A stretch of DNA of 64,000 nt from Thermodesulfobacteriota bacterium (GCA_040757775.1 JBFLWQ010000003.1:124001-188000), one strand, 5' to 3'; counted from the stretch's first letter, positions 1-8,513 are shown. Made by a program: numbers and translations. Notes: generated from the sequence alone by a model not told the origin.

Positions 1-345
1 GAAGTAATCAGCTGCCATTTTTTTTACAGGATGGATATATCTTTCGTCTTCACCAAATTTTATAAGGCATTTTGCTAGCCTAACGTTATTTTCTGTAAAA
101 TACCTTTCTGTCCATTGAACTGCCGACTCGATTATTTCGAAATATAAAGCAGGGAAATCAGAATAGGACAATCCTTTCAGGTTAAATGTTGTTGTTATCA
201 ACCTAGGCAGCCTATTGTTCCTATTATTTTTTTCAATATAATATACTGTTCGAAATCTAAATTTTGTTATGACCAGAAACACAAAACTGAAAAGATTTAA
301 TTTCTCAAGGATTAGTATTTTCGGTAATTTTTTCAAGGCGTTCAA
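1..345 (-). CDS. Hypothetical protein, 3' end outside the window
   Basis: An open frame of 115 codons runs off the left edge of the window without a stop. It begins at a TTG at 345 preceded by an AAAGGGA-type ribosome-binding site, 22 nt after the stop of the Wzz-like gene and in the same direction, so it is probably the next gene of the exopolysaccharide operon. The N-terminal part is basic and hydrophobic, followed by an aromatic-rich stretch (YSDFPALYF). I do not recognise the family. A TTG at 336 is an alternative start. Confidence 0.5.
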   Translation of the reverse strand, partial: MNALKKLPKILILEKLNLFSFVFLVITKFRFRTVYYIEKNNRNNRLPRLITTTFNLKGLSYSDFPALYFEIIESAVQWTERYFTENNVRLAKCLIKFGEDERYIHPVKKMAADYF

Positions 346-366
346 ACGTCGTTCCCTTTCAACCCA

Positions 367-1845
367 CTAGGTGATCCTGTGAGATAGTATCTTTTTTATG
401 CGGAGTAACGGAGAAGAAGTGGGAGGGATGATCACAATTGCTTTCGCTTGGTGGTCCGTAATCTTCTCTAAACTCTCCTTATGAAGAGCCAATTCTTTTA
501 TATATGTGTTGCCTATTTTAACCACAGGAAAAGTAATATCTGCCCACTCCACCAGATCAAATATGAAAGGAGACATTACGCCATGTGGGGCATCTGCCAG
601 TACATAATCGTATTTGGAAAAATCTCCTGAACCCAGATTTTTTTCAGACGTACTTTTTAGATTAATGGTATTAGAAGGATTAGCCATTAACTTTTTATGT
701 ATCTCCTCATATATCTTCTGATTGTCAGTATTGTAGTTAATCACTAAAACCTTTCTGCCTATTTCGGATAATGCCTTTCCGATTTTACAGATCAAGATGG
801 TTTTCTCAGGATTCTCATCCATACTACTGAAGACTATCTTTCGTGGGCATGTATCATCATTGACCATAAAGGAGCTTTCTATGTTTTTTCTTATTATTTT
901 TTCTTCTTCTGAAATATACATTGTTTCAGCAAGGTTTTTCCTCCCTCTCCAGTTTAGGGTTAAGGTGCCTGAGATGGGCATACCTATCTTATCTATAGCT
1001 TCCATTTCGTAGATTCTTTTATCCAGAGCTTCCAGAGCGAAAGCCAATAATATACCGATGGTGAGACCAATCAGTGCCCATGTTAAGGCTATTTTTCTCC
1101 TCTGGGGTCCTACAGGTACTTCAGGTATAAGGGCACTATCCAATACCGTGAAGTTGGAATATGTATCTTCTTCAAGTTTGGCTAAATCATACTGCTGGAT
1201 AGAGGATTGGCGGACTGCCTCTAGTGCCAGTACATTTGAGAATTGCCTTTTATAATTTTCAAACCTTATTGTATTGTCACGGAGTAATGCCTCGCTTCTT
1301 TTGATCTTTTCTCTTAAACCGTCTCTGTACGTTTTGAAATTTTTTTCCAAATAATTCCTTAAAGCCACCGGATAATAATTGGCTATGTCAGCTGCCTTTT
1401 TGGGGTTGGCTGACTCGTATGTTACGACAATCGTTCCCTCAGAATCAGCGGCATTGACAGACCCTTTGATAGACAGGGCAGCCTTCTCAACCGGTTCTCC
1501 TTTGGCCAGATTAAAGTGTCTGACTACATCTTCTGCTACTACCCTGCTTTTCAGTATAGTAATGAGATTCTGGCCGGGTCCGCCAGCCGGCCTGATGCCT
1601 AAAGCAGGCATCTGAGTTCCCGCAAGATTACCCAGTGCTTGCGAAAGCCCAGTCATTTGAGGGGCTGAGCCACTGGGCAGTATTATAGTTGTAGATGCCC
1701 TGTAGATATTGGGAAGTTTCTTGGCGTAAAATACAGCTCCAATGGAAAAAGCCAGTATACAGATGATAATATAGATTTTCCTTCTATTAAGGATTCTCAA
1801 ATATCTTAAGAGAATGCCAAAATAATCGTCTTCATTTTTGGCCAT
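367..1845 (-). CDS. Wzz-type chain-length protein with degenerate BY-kinase-like domain
   Basis: 492-residue inner-membrane protein expected to control polysaccharide chain length and export. A transmembrane helix near residues 22-42 is followed by a Wzz-type periplasmic region with coiled-coil segments, a second helix (ALTWALIGLTIGILLAF) and a cytoplasmic ATPase-like domain. That domain resembles CpsD/Wzc tyrosine kinases, but the Walker A position reads SSMDENPEKT without GKS/GKT, the Walker A' strand is VLVINYN, and there is no tyrosine-rich tail. It is therefore probably a pseudokinase (inference). Start chosen at the ATG followed by AKNEDD, which has an AAGAGGT ribosome-binding site. A longer frame to 1962 would overlap the preceding gene by 83 nt. 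Confidence 0.8.
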   Translation of the reverse strand: MAKNEDDYFGILLRYLRILNRRKIYIIICILAFSIGAVFYAKKLPNIYRASTTIILPSGSAPQMTGLSQALGNLAGTQMPALGIRPAGGPGQNLITILKSRVVAEDVVRHFNLAKGEPVEKAALSIKGSVNAADSEGTIVVTYESANPKKAADIANYYPVALRNYLEKNFKTYRDGLREKIKRSEALLRDNTIRFENYKRQFSNVLALEAVRQSSIQQYDLAKLEEDTYSNFTVLDSALIPEVPVGPQRRKIALTWALIGLTIGILLAFALEALDKRIYEMEAIDKIGMPISGTLTLNWRGRKNLAETMYISEEEKIIRKNIESSFMVNDDTCPRKIVFSSMDENPEKTILICKIGKALSEIGRKVLVINYNTDNQKIYEEIHKKLMANPSNTINLKSTSEKNLGSGDFSKYDYVLADAPHGVMSPFIFDLVEWADITFPVVKIGNTYIKELALHKESLEKITDHQAKAIVIIPPTSSPLLRIKKILSHRIT

Positions 1846-1879
1846 AGTAATACCTCTTTCTTGTTTTCTTGAAGATAAT

Positions 1880-3163
1880 CTACCCAAGACCCTCCATAAT
1901 GCCAAACACATCAAAAACGCTTGGATTTTCAGGGATATAATAACCCTCAGAGCCTTTGACAATTAAGAAGGCATCATTCTGTGTATGTTTCCCGGTAAAG
2001 ATGGTAGTTTCTGTAAGCGCTTCAGCCTGTAGCCGGGCCTTTAGATCAAACCCTCTATTAGGAATTAATACCAGATCCGGGGCTCGGTCGAGAAGGGAGC
2101 CTGTGTATATCTCCTCTCTTCTATATACCTGTTTTATCACTTTCTCACCTTCAACCTCAAGGGCATTGAAGGCATCGGTTAAATCACTAATGATAATATC
2201 TTTGTCCTTTTCTTTTACGCTGCCCCTTGGATACTTTGTAGCCTTGTTTACATAAATCCTATTTGGTTCAAGGGCAAATGCCCGAGTCCCTTGATCTATA
2301 TCATCATAACTACTGTCAGGAGTTTTTTTTAGCTTCAGAAAGCCAGTTTTTCTTAAATAGTAATTTATATAGATGGATTTCTTCATCCTTTCGAAACCAT
2401 GATCAGAAAGGATAATTAATGAGTCCTCAGGGCGTGTTCTCCATACAATCTCTCCAATCGCTTCGTCGATAGTATTAAAATATCGGAGAAAGGTATTATG
2501 GTATGGATGGGTATTGTCTTCATAAGCCTCCCATAAAAAGTGTCCAAGTCTATCCGTACCCGTAAAAACCAGCATGAAAAGCCCCCAGTCCTCCTTATCC
2601 CATAGATAACGGTATGTCCGAATTCTGGCATCGAGGGTTCTGTTTAAATCATCAATAAACAATTCCAGTGATTGATGGCCTTTTTCAGAATCCACGTCGA
2701 TATGGTAATTAAGCCTTTTAATCTCATTGACCAATGAGGGAGGGTACACAGCCTTTTCCAAATCAGGGGCTACAAAGCCAGAAATTAAAATCCCATTGAG
2801 TTGACTGGCTGGATATGTCGAAGGCACATTGATGATAATAGATTTTCTACCATTCCTGTAATTCCAGAAAGGTATCCCATGTAAATTTGTAAAATTAGGG
2901 AAATAAAGACTGTAAGTCCCGGGCACCAGGTCTGTGAAACCATATATTCCGTGTTCTCCTGGGTTCTTGCCGGTTATTATGGAACTCCATGCCACAGAGG
3001 AGATGTCTGGTATTGAGGACTCCATCTGCCGGAAGATACCCTCTTCAATTAACCCCCGCATATTGGGCATAACGCCCCTTGATGATAAATCCTTTATCAG
3101 AGAATAAGGGACGCCATCCATACCAATAATGATTGTGCGCTTGTTAGGGCAGAGAAAAGTCAT
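1880..3163 (-). CDS. AlkP-superfamily phosphodiesterase/phosphohydrolase
   Basis: About 427 residues. The N-terminus carries the metal-binding strand IIIGMDG, followed by a segment of the form PDISSVAW...TGKNPGEHGI that matches the nucleophile region of type I phosphodiesterase/nucleotide pyrophosphatase-like members. Serine seems to sit where threonine is usual. Later motifs LSDHGF and GKHTQND fit the remaining metal ligands. No signal peptide is seen. The ATG at 3163 is preceded by GGAGGG with about 10 nt spacing and overlaps the cysN-like stop by 20 nt. An upstream ATG at 3196 lacks such a site. Relatives occur in polysaccharide clusters, but the substrate (nucleotide sugar, phospholipid or sulfate ester) cannot be read from sequence. 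Confidence 0.75.
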   Translation of the reverse strand: MTFLCPNKRTIIIGMDGVPYSLIKDLSSRGVMPNMRGLIEEGIFRQMESSIPDISSVAWSSIITGKNPGEHGIYGFTDLVPGTYSLYFPNFTNLHGIPFWNYRNGRKSIIINVPSTYPASQLNGILISGFVAPDLEKAVYPPSLVNEIKRLNYHIDVDSEKGHQSLELFIDDLNRTLDARIRTYRYLWDKEDWGLFMLVFTGTDRLGHFLWEAYEDNTHPYHNTFLRYFNTIDEAIGEIVWRTRPEDSLIILSDHGFERMKKSIYINYYLRKTGFLKLKKTPDSSYDDIDQGTRAFALEPNRIYVNKATKYPRGSVKEKDKDIIISDLTDAFNALEVEGEKVIKQVYRREEIYTGSLLDRAPDLVLIPNRGFDLKARLQAEALTETTIFTGKHTQNDAFLIVKGSEGYYIPENPSVFDVFGIMEGLG

Positions 3164-4400
3164 CGGCAATAATCCCTCCGGCACAAACCTCTCCATGTCG
3201 GGTCAGAACGAATCTGCCCAATTCCTCGGTCTTATTAAAGTCTTCAAAGACCATAGGATTGTCAATGGAGATTGTAACCTTGCCAACCTCAGTTTCCATC
3301 AGGATGTTACTGTTGCTTTCTATTATCTCCAGGGTTGAGGAGTTTATTCTTGTTTCAATGCTTTCTATGTGGCATTGCTCCTCCGCGGTAGCACACCTGA
3401 TAGCCAATTGATTCTCGGTATAAAGCGGCTCAGACGATATCCAGAAGATGTTGGCATTTATTTTTGTCTTTATTTCAGGGGAATATTGGGGATGGCAAAT
3501 TACTTCTCCTCTTCTCAGGTTAAACTCATCTTGAAGGATAACTCCAATACTCTCTCCTGCCCTGGCAACATCTTTCGTGGCCTGATATACCTTGATGGAT
3601 TCTATCCTTGTTCTTGCCTTACTGGGTAAGATTATAACCTCGTCTCCCTTTTGTACCTTACCCGATAAGATCCTGCCTGCCAGGATCTTATTTTGATCGG
3701 AAATATAGGTGTCCTGAATCGGGAATCTCAAAGGCTTTCCAACAGGATCTTCTTTGGTTTCTAGCTTGTCAAGTGCCGCAAAGACTGTAGGTCCATTGTG
3801 CCATCTCATATTTACTGAAGCCCTTGCGATATTGTCTCCCAGCCTTGCCGAAATCGGGATGGCATAGTTAGGTTTTATCTCCAAAGAGTTAAGAAAGCTT
3901 GATACCTTACATTTTAATTCTTCAAAACGGTTCTGACTGTAATTGACCAGATCCATCTTGTTAATTGCCAGGATAACCTGTTTTATACTTAACATTCCCA
4001 GTATATAGGCATGCCTCCTGGTTTGTTCCTCTATTCCGTCTAAAGCTGACACAGTAAGAATTGCTGCTTCTGCCTGGGATATTCCGGTAATCATGTTCTT
4101 GATGAATTCCCCGTGTCCTGGCGTGTCAATAATAACATAGTTTCTTTTGCCTGTTCTGAAGAAAGACTGGGTGGTCTCAATGGTTTTCCCTTCTGATTTC
4201 TCTTCCTCTAAATGATCCATTAAGTAAGCAAATTCTATTGGTTTGCATGCTTCTTTAATACCTTGATCGATCTCTTCCATAATGTCTGAGGGTAGCGAGT
4301 TGGTATCATAGAGTAATCTTCCAATAAGGGTTGACTTGCCATGATCAATATGGCCAACGATGGCAATGGGAAGAGTGGTTTCAACTCCTCTACTCTTCAA
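3144..4400 (-). CDS. cysN: Sulfate adenylyltransferase large subunit (CysN-like GTPase)
   Basis: 418 residues of the EF-Tu/CysN GTPase family. G1 is GHIDHGKST, G3 is DTPGHG and G4 is NKMD, followed by two beta-barrel domains. CysN hydrolyses GTP to drive formation of adenosine 5'-phosphosulfate by CysD. There is no fused APS-kinase (CysC) domain. The gene starts at TTG (4400) just after the cysD stop, suggesting translational coupling. Its place inside an exopolysaccharide operon suggests sulfate activation for polysaccharide sulfation rather than cysteine synthesis, but this is inference and no sulfotransferase or APS kinase is in view. Confidence 0.85.
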   Translation of the reverse strand: MKSRGVETTLPIAIVGHIDHGKSTLIGRLLYDTNSLPSDIMEEIDQGIKEACKPIEFAYLMDHLEEEKSEGKTIETTQSFFRTGKRNYVIIDTPGHGEFIKNMITGISQAEAAILTVSALDGIEEQTRRHAYILGMLSIKQVILAINKMDLVNYSQNRFEELKCKVSSFLNSLEIKPNYAIPISARLGDNIARASVNMRWHNGPTVFAALDKLETKEDPVGKPLRFPIQDTYISDQNKILAGRILSGKVQKGDEVIILPSKARTRIESIKVYQATKDVARAGESIGVILQDEFNLRRGEVICHPQYSPEIKTKINANIFWISSEPLYTENQLAIRCATAEEQCHIESIETRINSSTLEIIESNSNILMETEVGKVTISIDNPMVFEDFNKTEELGRFVLTRHGEVCAGGIIADDFSLP

Positions 4401-4403
4401 TTG

Positions 4404-5207
4404 CTACATATACCCCAGGGCTCTTAGCTTCTGCATCATGTAAGCTTCTTCTTTGTCCTGGGTCCTTCCTGCTCTCTCTTGTGTTTTTGCAGCATGCAAC
4501 TCAGCGATGATAGAGTCTATATCCTTTGCATCAGAATCTATTGGTTCACAACAGGTGTGGCAGCCAATGCTCCTGTATCTTTTACCATTGACTGACCTGT
4601 AAAGTTCAATAAAAGGTATATTTTCCCTTTTGATGTAGTTCCATATATCTAATTCAGTCCAATGTAAGAGGGGGTGGACCCTGATATGCGTATGGTCCTC
4701 CGATTCAGATTTGTATTGATCCCACAATTCTGGAGGTTGATTATTATAGTCCCATGCGAATTGAAGGTCTCTGGGAGAGAAATACCTCTCTTTTGCCCTA
4801 ATTCCGTGTTCATCCCTTCTGATGCCAAGGAGAATTGCCTTGTAACCTTCTTTGTTGATTAGCTTCCTTAAAGCATTGGTCTTAAGCTCGCTGCAACATT
4901 TCAATTTGTCGTTATTATGAGGACCTATACCTTTACGAATAGCTTCCTCATTTCTTACTATTCTTAGGTTTAATTCCCATTCACTCGAGTACTTATCCCT
5001 GAAGGAATAAATCTGAGAGAATTTATAGCCCGTATCGATATGTATAATAGGAAGGGAGATCCTGTCGAAAAATGCCTTACGGCAGATCCAGAGTAAGACA
5101 GTTGAATCTTTCCCGATGGACCAGAGCACTCCTGTATCTTTAAAATAGTAGTAAGCTTCCCTGATGATATAGATACTTTTGCTCTCCAGCTCATCCAGAC
5201 GTTCCAT
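4404..5207 (-). CDS. cysD: Sulfate adenylyltransferase small subunit (CysD)
   Basis: 267 residues of the PP-loop ATP pyrophosphatase family. The pyrophosphate-binding loop reads SIGKDST near residue 31, and the family features HIDTGYKF, LLGIRRDE and a C-terminal YRSIGCHTC segment are present. It forms APS from ATP and sulfate together with CysN, encoded 3 nt downstream. Length is slightly below the usual 300. PAPS-reductase-like relatives are excluded by the CysN partner. The two genes follow the NusG-like gene after a 254-bp gap that contains a dispersed hairpin repeat. Confidence 0.88.
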   Translation of the reverse strand: MERLDELESKSIYIIREAYYYFKDTGVLWSIGKDSTVLLWICRKAFFDRISLPIIHIDTGYKFSQIYSFRDKYSSEWELNLRIVRNEEAIRKGIGPHNNDKLKCCSELKTNALRKLINKEGYKAILLGIRRDEHGIRAKERYFSPRDLQFAWDYNNQPPELWDQYKSESEDHTHIRVHPLLHWTELDIWNYIKRENIPFIELYRSVNGKRYRSIGCHTCCEPIDSDAKDIDSIIAELHAAKTQERAGRTQDKEEAYMMQKLRALGYM

Positions 5208-5248
5208 TAATCTCTGCCTCTTATGAGATTTGAAAAACTGCCAACAGT

Positions 5249-5327
5249 GTCATTTCGACCGAAGGGAGAAATCTTGAACAGATTAAAGCTATTAAGATTT
5301 CTCGTCGCTATCGCTCATCGAAATGAC
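5249..5327. repeat. Dispersed hairpin repeat (GTCATTTCGA family), copy 1
   Basis: A long imperfect palindrome opens with GTCATTTCGACCGAAGGG and closes with CATCGAAATGAC; arms carrying GAGAAATCTT/AAGATTTCTC flank a roughly 18-nt centre. The same arms recur at 15447, 15646, 31942 and, in variant form, 38853 and 57952. Here it lies between the NusG-like gene and cysD, so it would be transcribed as a large stem-loop. Confidence 0.8.
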
Positions 5328-5422
5328 AAAATTCAAAGCTCTCCCTATTTTTATACAGCTCCGCCCTCTGAGTTACATGGAATAAAACCATAAAAGTTCA
5401 ATATTTACAATAAGTTATGTTA

Positions 5423-5460
5423 ATTTATCTTCACATCAATGAATTAATGTGAAGATAAAT
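5423..5460. terminator. Perfect 14-bp inverted repeat after the NusG-like gene
   Basis: Arms 5423-5436 (ATTTATCTTCACAT) and 5447-5460 are exact reverse complements around a 10-nt loop, and the repeat directly abuts the stop of the minus-strand NusG-like gene. There is no uridine tract on the minus strand, so a classical intrinsic terminator is uncertain. It may be a pause or antitermination site, an mRNA-stabilising hairpin, or an operator. Confidence 0.6.
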
Positions 5461-5461
5461 C

Positions 5462-5998
5462 TTAAGAGCTGATCTTTTGAACAGCCCATTCATGCATCTC
5501 TACGGCAATTGAACGTTGGAGTAAAGGAATGGAAACAACTAACTTATCTTTCTTTGACTTAGGTTTCAAAATGGTGCCTACTACTCCCTCCAATGGACCA
5601 TCAATGACCGTAACCTTATCCCCGGTTTTTATATAGTTATGAGGGAATACGGGTAAGCCACTATTTACCATGAGTTTGAGAGAGATAATCTCTTCCTCAG
5701 GGATGGGCCTGGGGCGGCCCTTTATACCTATTATTCTGACTACTCCAACTGTTTTAAGAATATCGTGATGACTATAATTGTCAAGCTGGCTTTGCACAAA
5801 AATGTATCCCGGAAATAATGGTACCCAAATCTTCTTTCGCCGGTCTTTCCTACGGCTCCAGGTTTCTGCCTTTGGTAGAAACACCTCGAAATATTTGTTT
5901 TTTAGCATAGTATAGACCTTTTCTTCGTGGCGGCTTCGAGTATAAACAGCATACCACTCTATAAGGTCTGCAGGGTATATCGAATTCATTGTAACCAT
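5462..5998 (-). CDS. NusG/RfaH-like transcription antiterminator of the UpxY type
   Basis: 178 residues. The N-terminal NGN domain has WYAVYTRSRHEEKV and the characteristic PLFPGYIFV. The C-terminal KOW region reads IKTGDKVTVIDGPLEG. Specialised NusG paralogues with this layout bind RNA polymerase and promote read-through of long capsule and exopolysaccharide operons. It lies just downstream of the winged-helix regulator (9 nt between the two frames) and heads the cysDN-AlkP-Wzz block. The hairpin directly after its stop is a possible target. Confidence 0.88.
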   Translation of the reverse strand: MVTMNSIYPADLIEWYAVYTRSRHEEKVYTMLKNKYFEVFLPKAETWSRRKDRRKKIWVPLFPGYIFVQSQLDNYSHHDILKTVGVVRIIGIKGRPRPIPEEEIISLKLMVNSGLPVFPHNYIKTGDKVTVIDGPLEGVVGTILKPKSKKDKLVVSIPLLQRSIAVEMHEWAVQKISS

Positions 5999-6007
5999 TT
6001 AAAATGC

Positions 6008-6589
6008 CTATTTTATTTTTATAATCCTGTTTTTATTGATTCCATACTTTAATATTTCATCTATCGCTTCATTGTGTCCATCCACGGTTGTCAGTAAGAT
6101 GTAATCAATGTTAGATTCATACAGATTTTCAGTTTTCAATATATTAAAGCTAAAAAATTTTTTACCTTCCTGAGTATTGTCCACAACAGCAGCCAGTTCA
6201 ATATTTGTCTGTTGTAAAAAGAGATATGCCAATTCAGCAACCTCTCCAACACCATAAAAGACTATACTTTTAACCTGGGATCTCTCAAGTTCCCTGTAGA
6301 TATTAAGCAATAGAGTCTTTATTTCGTTATAAAATCCTAAAGAATACTGCAAGTACTCAAACGCGAGTCTTGACTTTTCGGCTATTCCCTTTGGAGTTAA
6401 CAAGTATTTTACGCGGTTTGGGGGAATAGTTGTTATCTTGAAATATCCTTTTTGTACAAGTCGTTTTATGAATATGTTAACAAGTCCGAGAGAAATGTTT
6501 AATTTTTTTGACAGGTCTCTTTGAGTTAAGGTATTATCATTCTCAATCTCCTGAAGGATCTTTAATGTATTTATTTCTTTCTTCTCCAT
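6008..6589 (-). CDS. Winged-helix (MarR-like) EPS-associated regulator with C-terminal nucleotide-binding-like domain
   Basis: About 193 residues. Residues 1-75 form a winged helix (LTQRDLSKKLNISLGLVNIF is the helix-turn-helix). The C-terminal half has a Rossmann-like pattern: VKSIVFYGVGEVAELA, then AAVVDN, then IDYILLTTVDG. This resembles MarR-family regulators found at the head of exopolysaccharide loci, where the second domain could sense a nucleotide sugar (inference). ATG 6589 is chosen for its GGAAGGG ribosome-binding site. A TTG further upstream would lie inside the promoter-operator region. Confidence 0.75.
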   Translation of the reverse strand: MEKKEINTLKILQEIENDNTLTQRDLSKKLNISLGLVNIFIKRLVQKGYFKITTIPPNRVKYLLTPKGIAEKSRLAFEYLQYSLGFYNEIKTLLLNIYRELERSQVKSIVFYGVGEVAELAYLFLQQTNIELAAVVDNTQEGKKFFSFNILKTENLYESNIDYILLTTVDGHNEAIDEILKYGINKNRIIKIK

Positions 6590-6603
6590 AGAGCCCTTCC
6601 TGT

Positions 6604-6620
6604 TGTTCAAATTTTGAACA
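6604..6620. promoter_or_regulatory. Palindromic operator candidate
   Basis: TGTTCAAATTTTGAACA has two perfect 8-bp arms around one central base. It begins at the last base of the minus-strand -10 box and covers the expected transcription start, 15 bp upstream of the winged-helix gene. The position suggests autorepression by that protein. Confidence 0.65.
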
Positions 6621-6647
6621 TTATAGAGCAAACTCCCACACTGTCAA
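6620..6647 (-). promoter_or_regulatory. Consensus sigma-70 promoter of the EPS regulator operon
   Basis: On the minus strand a perfect TTGACA (6647-6642) and a perfect TATAAT (6625-6620) are separated by 16 bp. Transcription would start near 6613, inside the palindrome, 24 bp before the ATG of the winged-helix gene. Confidence 0.85.
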
Positions 6648-6723
6648 GAAGAAAATATAAGACCTCTGAAAAAGCGAAAACCATAATTTCGAGAAATGTC
6701 TTTCCAGAGGACTCAATGTTCAC

Positions 6724-6743
6724 ACGTTTAAACGTTTAAACGT
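6724..6743. repeat. 20-bp palindromic tandem word
   Basis: ACGTTTAAACGTTTAAACGT is a perfect palindrome made of overlapping GTTTAAAC units and is bracketed by CACACG-type flanks. It lies between the fused sugar gene and the regulator promoter. It looks like short-repeat intergenic DNA, though an operator role is possible. Confidence 0.6.
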
Positions 6744-6753
6744 TCACACGTAA

Positions 6754-8379
6754 CTATGTCATTTTCAGGAGATTCAACCCCCTTTTCCTATATTGTTTAT
6801 TACAGCTTGAACATACCGCCACAGAATTAATGAAATTAAGCCTTATTCCACACTCACATGCCCAACCTTTGATCCTGGCAGGGTTTCCTGTGACTATTGC
6901 GTAATCTGGAACATTCTTGGTAACTACAGCCCCTGCTCCAATAAGTGCATATCTGCCTATGGTATTGCCGCAAATAATAGTGGCATTAGCGCCAATAGTA
7001 GCGCCTTTCTTGGCCAGTGTAGGGAGGAAATGCTCTTTAGTATTCCTTGGCACCTCTGAGCGGGGTGTAAGTATATTGGTAAAGACCATGGATGGCCCAC
7101 AGAAGACATCATCCTCCAGGATAACCCCTTCGTAAATAGAGACGTTATTCTGTATCTTTACGTTGTTTCCCATTGTTACCCCGGGAGAGATTACCACATT
7201 TTGCCCGATATTGCAGTTTCTCCCGATCTTTGAGTCTTTCATAATATGAGAAAAGTGCCATATCTTTGTTCCTTGGCCTATCTCACATGGTTCATCAATA
7301 CAGGCAGTCTCATGGGCGAAGAACCGTGAATCCCGCACAATATCTGTGCGGTATGAATCGTGAATCGTGAGTTGTTTTCCACCCTGTTCTAAAGACTCCT
7401 GACAGCGCTCAAGTACTTTAAGCACACGCATGCCGTTTTCCCCATCGGTCTTGGGCTTTTGACGGGATGCCATGCAGTCAAGGAAATGTTGACATTCTAT
7501 TCGGAGCGGCTCGGTCATCTCAAATTCTACTACCTCTGCATGCTCTTTACGAGGGATAGGAACCCTGCCAATCCAGTCAATCTTATGACTGTAAAGTAAG
7601 AGCTTCTCTTTTTCAGATACGTCATCAAACAGAGCCATTTTTCTATCACCAACTACGATTAGCTTCTGTTCTTTATAAGGGTGTAACCAGCTAACGAAGA
7701 TATGGGATTGTACGCCACTTGCAAAGGACATGGTGGTGATTGTAACATCGGCGATCTCTTGATGAAGATAGTTTCCACCATGGGCAGATATTATTTGGGG
7801 TGTTTCACCAAGGAGTAATAGAATAACAGAGATATCATGAGGTGCAAAGCTCCAGAGGATGTTTTCTTCTGTCCGAAATTTCCCCAGGTTAAGCCTGTTT
7901 GAGTATATATAATTGATCTTTCCTAATTTACCGGTATCTATCAGTTCTTTGAGTTTTATAATACCAGGGTGATACTCCAGGAGGTGTCCAACCATCAGGA
8001 TACGGCCTTTTTCTTCCGCTAATTTAACAAGCTCTCTCCCTTCAACGGTATTTAAAGCAAGAGGTTTTTCCACAAAGACATCCTTCCCTGCCAAAAGAGC
8101 CCTTTTTGTCATTAAGTAATGAGATTCCGCTGGGGTGGATAGTACTATACCCTTTATCTGATCGTTTAGCAGTACTTTTTCGAAATCGGTGGTCAGTGTT
8201 GGTGAGTCGTGAGTCGTGTGTCGGTGATCCGTGTCGGTATCAACTCCTTCACTCCTCCATTCCTCCAATTTTCCAGTATCTGTGTCACAGATGGTATGGA
8301 GAGCATCCAGTTCTGCAAAGTTCCTCACCAGGTTTTTGCCCCAATAACCACATCCTATAACGGCTATGTTTTTATTCAT
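6754..8379 (-). CDS. Fused Gfo/Idh/MocA sugar dehydrogenase and left-handed beta-helix acyltransferase
   Basis: 541 residues combining two enzymes usually encoded separately, as in the WbpB/WlbA plus WbpD/WlbB steps of amino-sugar biosynthesis. Residues 1-335 are an NAD-dependent oxidoreductase (IAVIGCGYWGKN, EKPLALN, and SFAPHDISV in the substrate region). Residues about 355-500 are hexapeptide repeats of an acetyltransferase (IGQNVVISPGVTMGNN, GAGAVVTKNVPDYAIVTGNP). The tail carries CECG and CSSC, a likely zinc ribbon. Two stretches, about residues 48-65 and the interdomain linker near 340-352, are encoded by short tandem repeat DNA resembling intergenic repeats. AGGG precedes the ATG by 6 nt. 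Predicted product: an N-acylated amino sugar precursor for the surface polysaccharide. Confidence 0.85.
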   Translation of the reverse strand: MNKNIAVIGCGYWGKNLVRNFAELDALHTICDTDTGKLEEWRSEGVDTDTDHRHTTHDSPTLTTDFEKVLLNDQIKGIVLSTPAESHYLMTKRALLAGKDVFVEKPLALNTVEGRELVKLAEEKGRILMVGHLLEYHPGIIKLKELIDTGKLGKINYIYSNRLNLGKFRTEENILWSFAPHDISVILLLLGETPQIISAHGGNYLHQEIADVTITTMSFASGVQSHIFVSWLHPYKEQKLIVVGDRKMALFDDVSEKEKLLLYSHKIDWIGRVPIPRKEHAEVVEFEMTEPLRIECQHFLDCMASRQKPKTDGENGMRVLKVLERCQESLEQGGKQLTIHDSYRTDIVRDSRFFAHETACIDEPCEIGQGTKIWHFSHIMKDSKIGRNCNIGQNVVISPGVTMGNNVKIQNNVSIYEGVILEDDVFCGPSMVFTNILTPRSEVPRNTKEHFLPTLAKKGATIGANATIICGNTIGRYALIGAGAVVTKNVPDYAIVTGNPARIKGWACECGIRLNFINSVAVCSSCNKQYRKRGLNLLKMT

Positions 8380-8421
8380 TTAAACCCTATGATTGACTCA
8401 GTTGGTATTCCGACCTTTAAC

Positions 8422-8486
8422 TTGATAATTCCCTGTAGCTTGCTACATGGGTTCAATAGTCATTCCTGCGAAAGCAGGAATCCAGA
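8422..8486. repeat. Dispersed repeat with GTCATTCCTGCGAAAGCAGG hairpin
   Basis: The block from TTGATAATTCCCTGTAGC through GCAGGAATCC recurs in inverted orientation at 17711-17759. It carries the hairpin CCTGCGAAAGCAGG. It occupies the first part of the 363-bp gap 8380-8742, in which I see no gene. Confidence 0.75.
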
Positions 8487-8513
8487 AAACTAAAAGACTG
8501 GATTCCGTATCAA

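Noticed and set aside
1846-1962. N-terminal extension of the Wzz-like protein
   Set aside because: It overlaps the preceding gene by 83 nt and adds a sequence with no family match; the downstream ATG has a good ribosome-binding site.
6724-6743. Recombination or attachment site
   Set aside because: The palindrome is a simple GTTTAAAC tandem of the kind scattered between genes; no recombinase is nearby.
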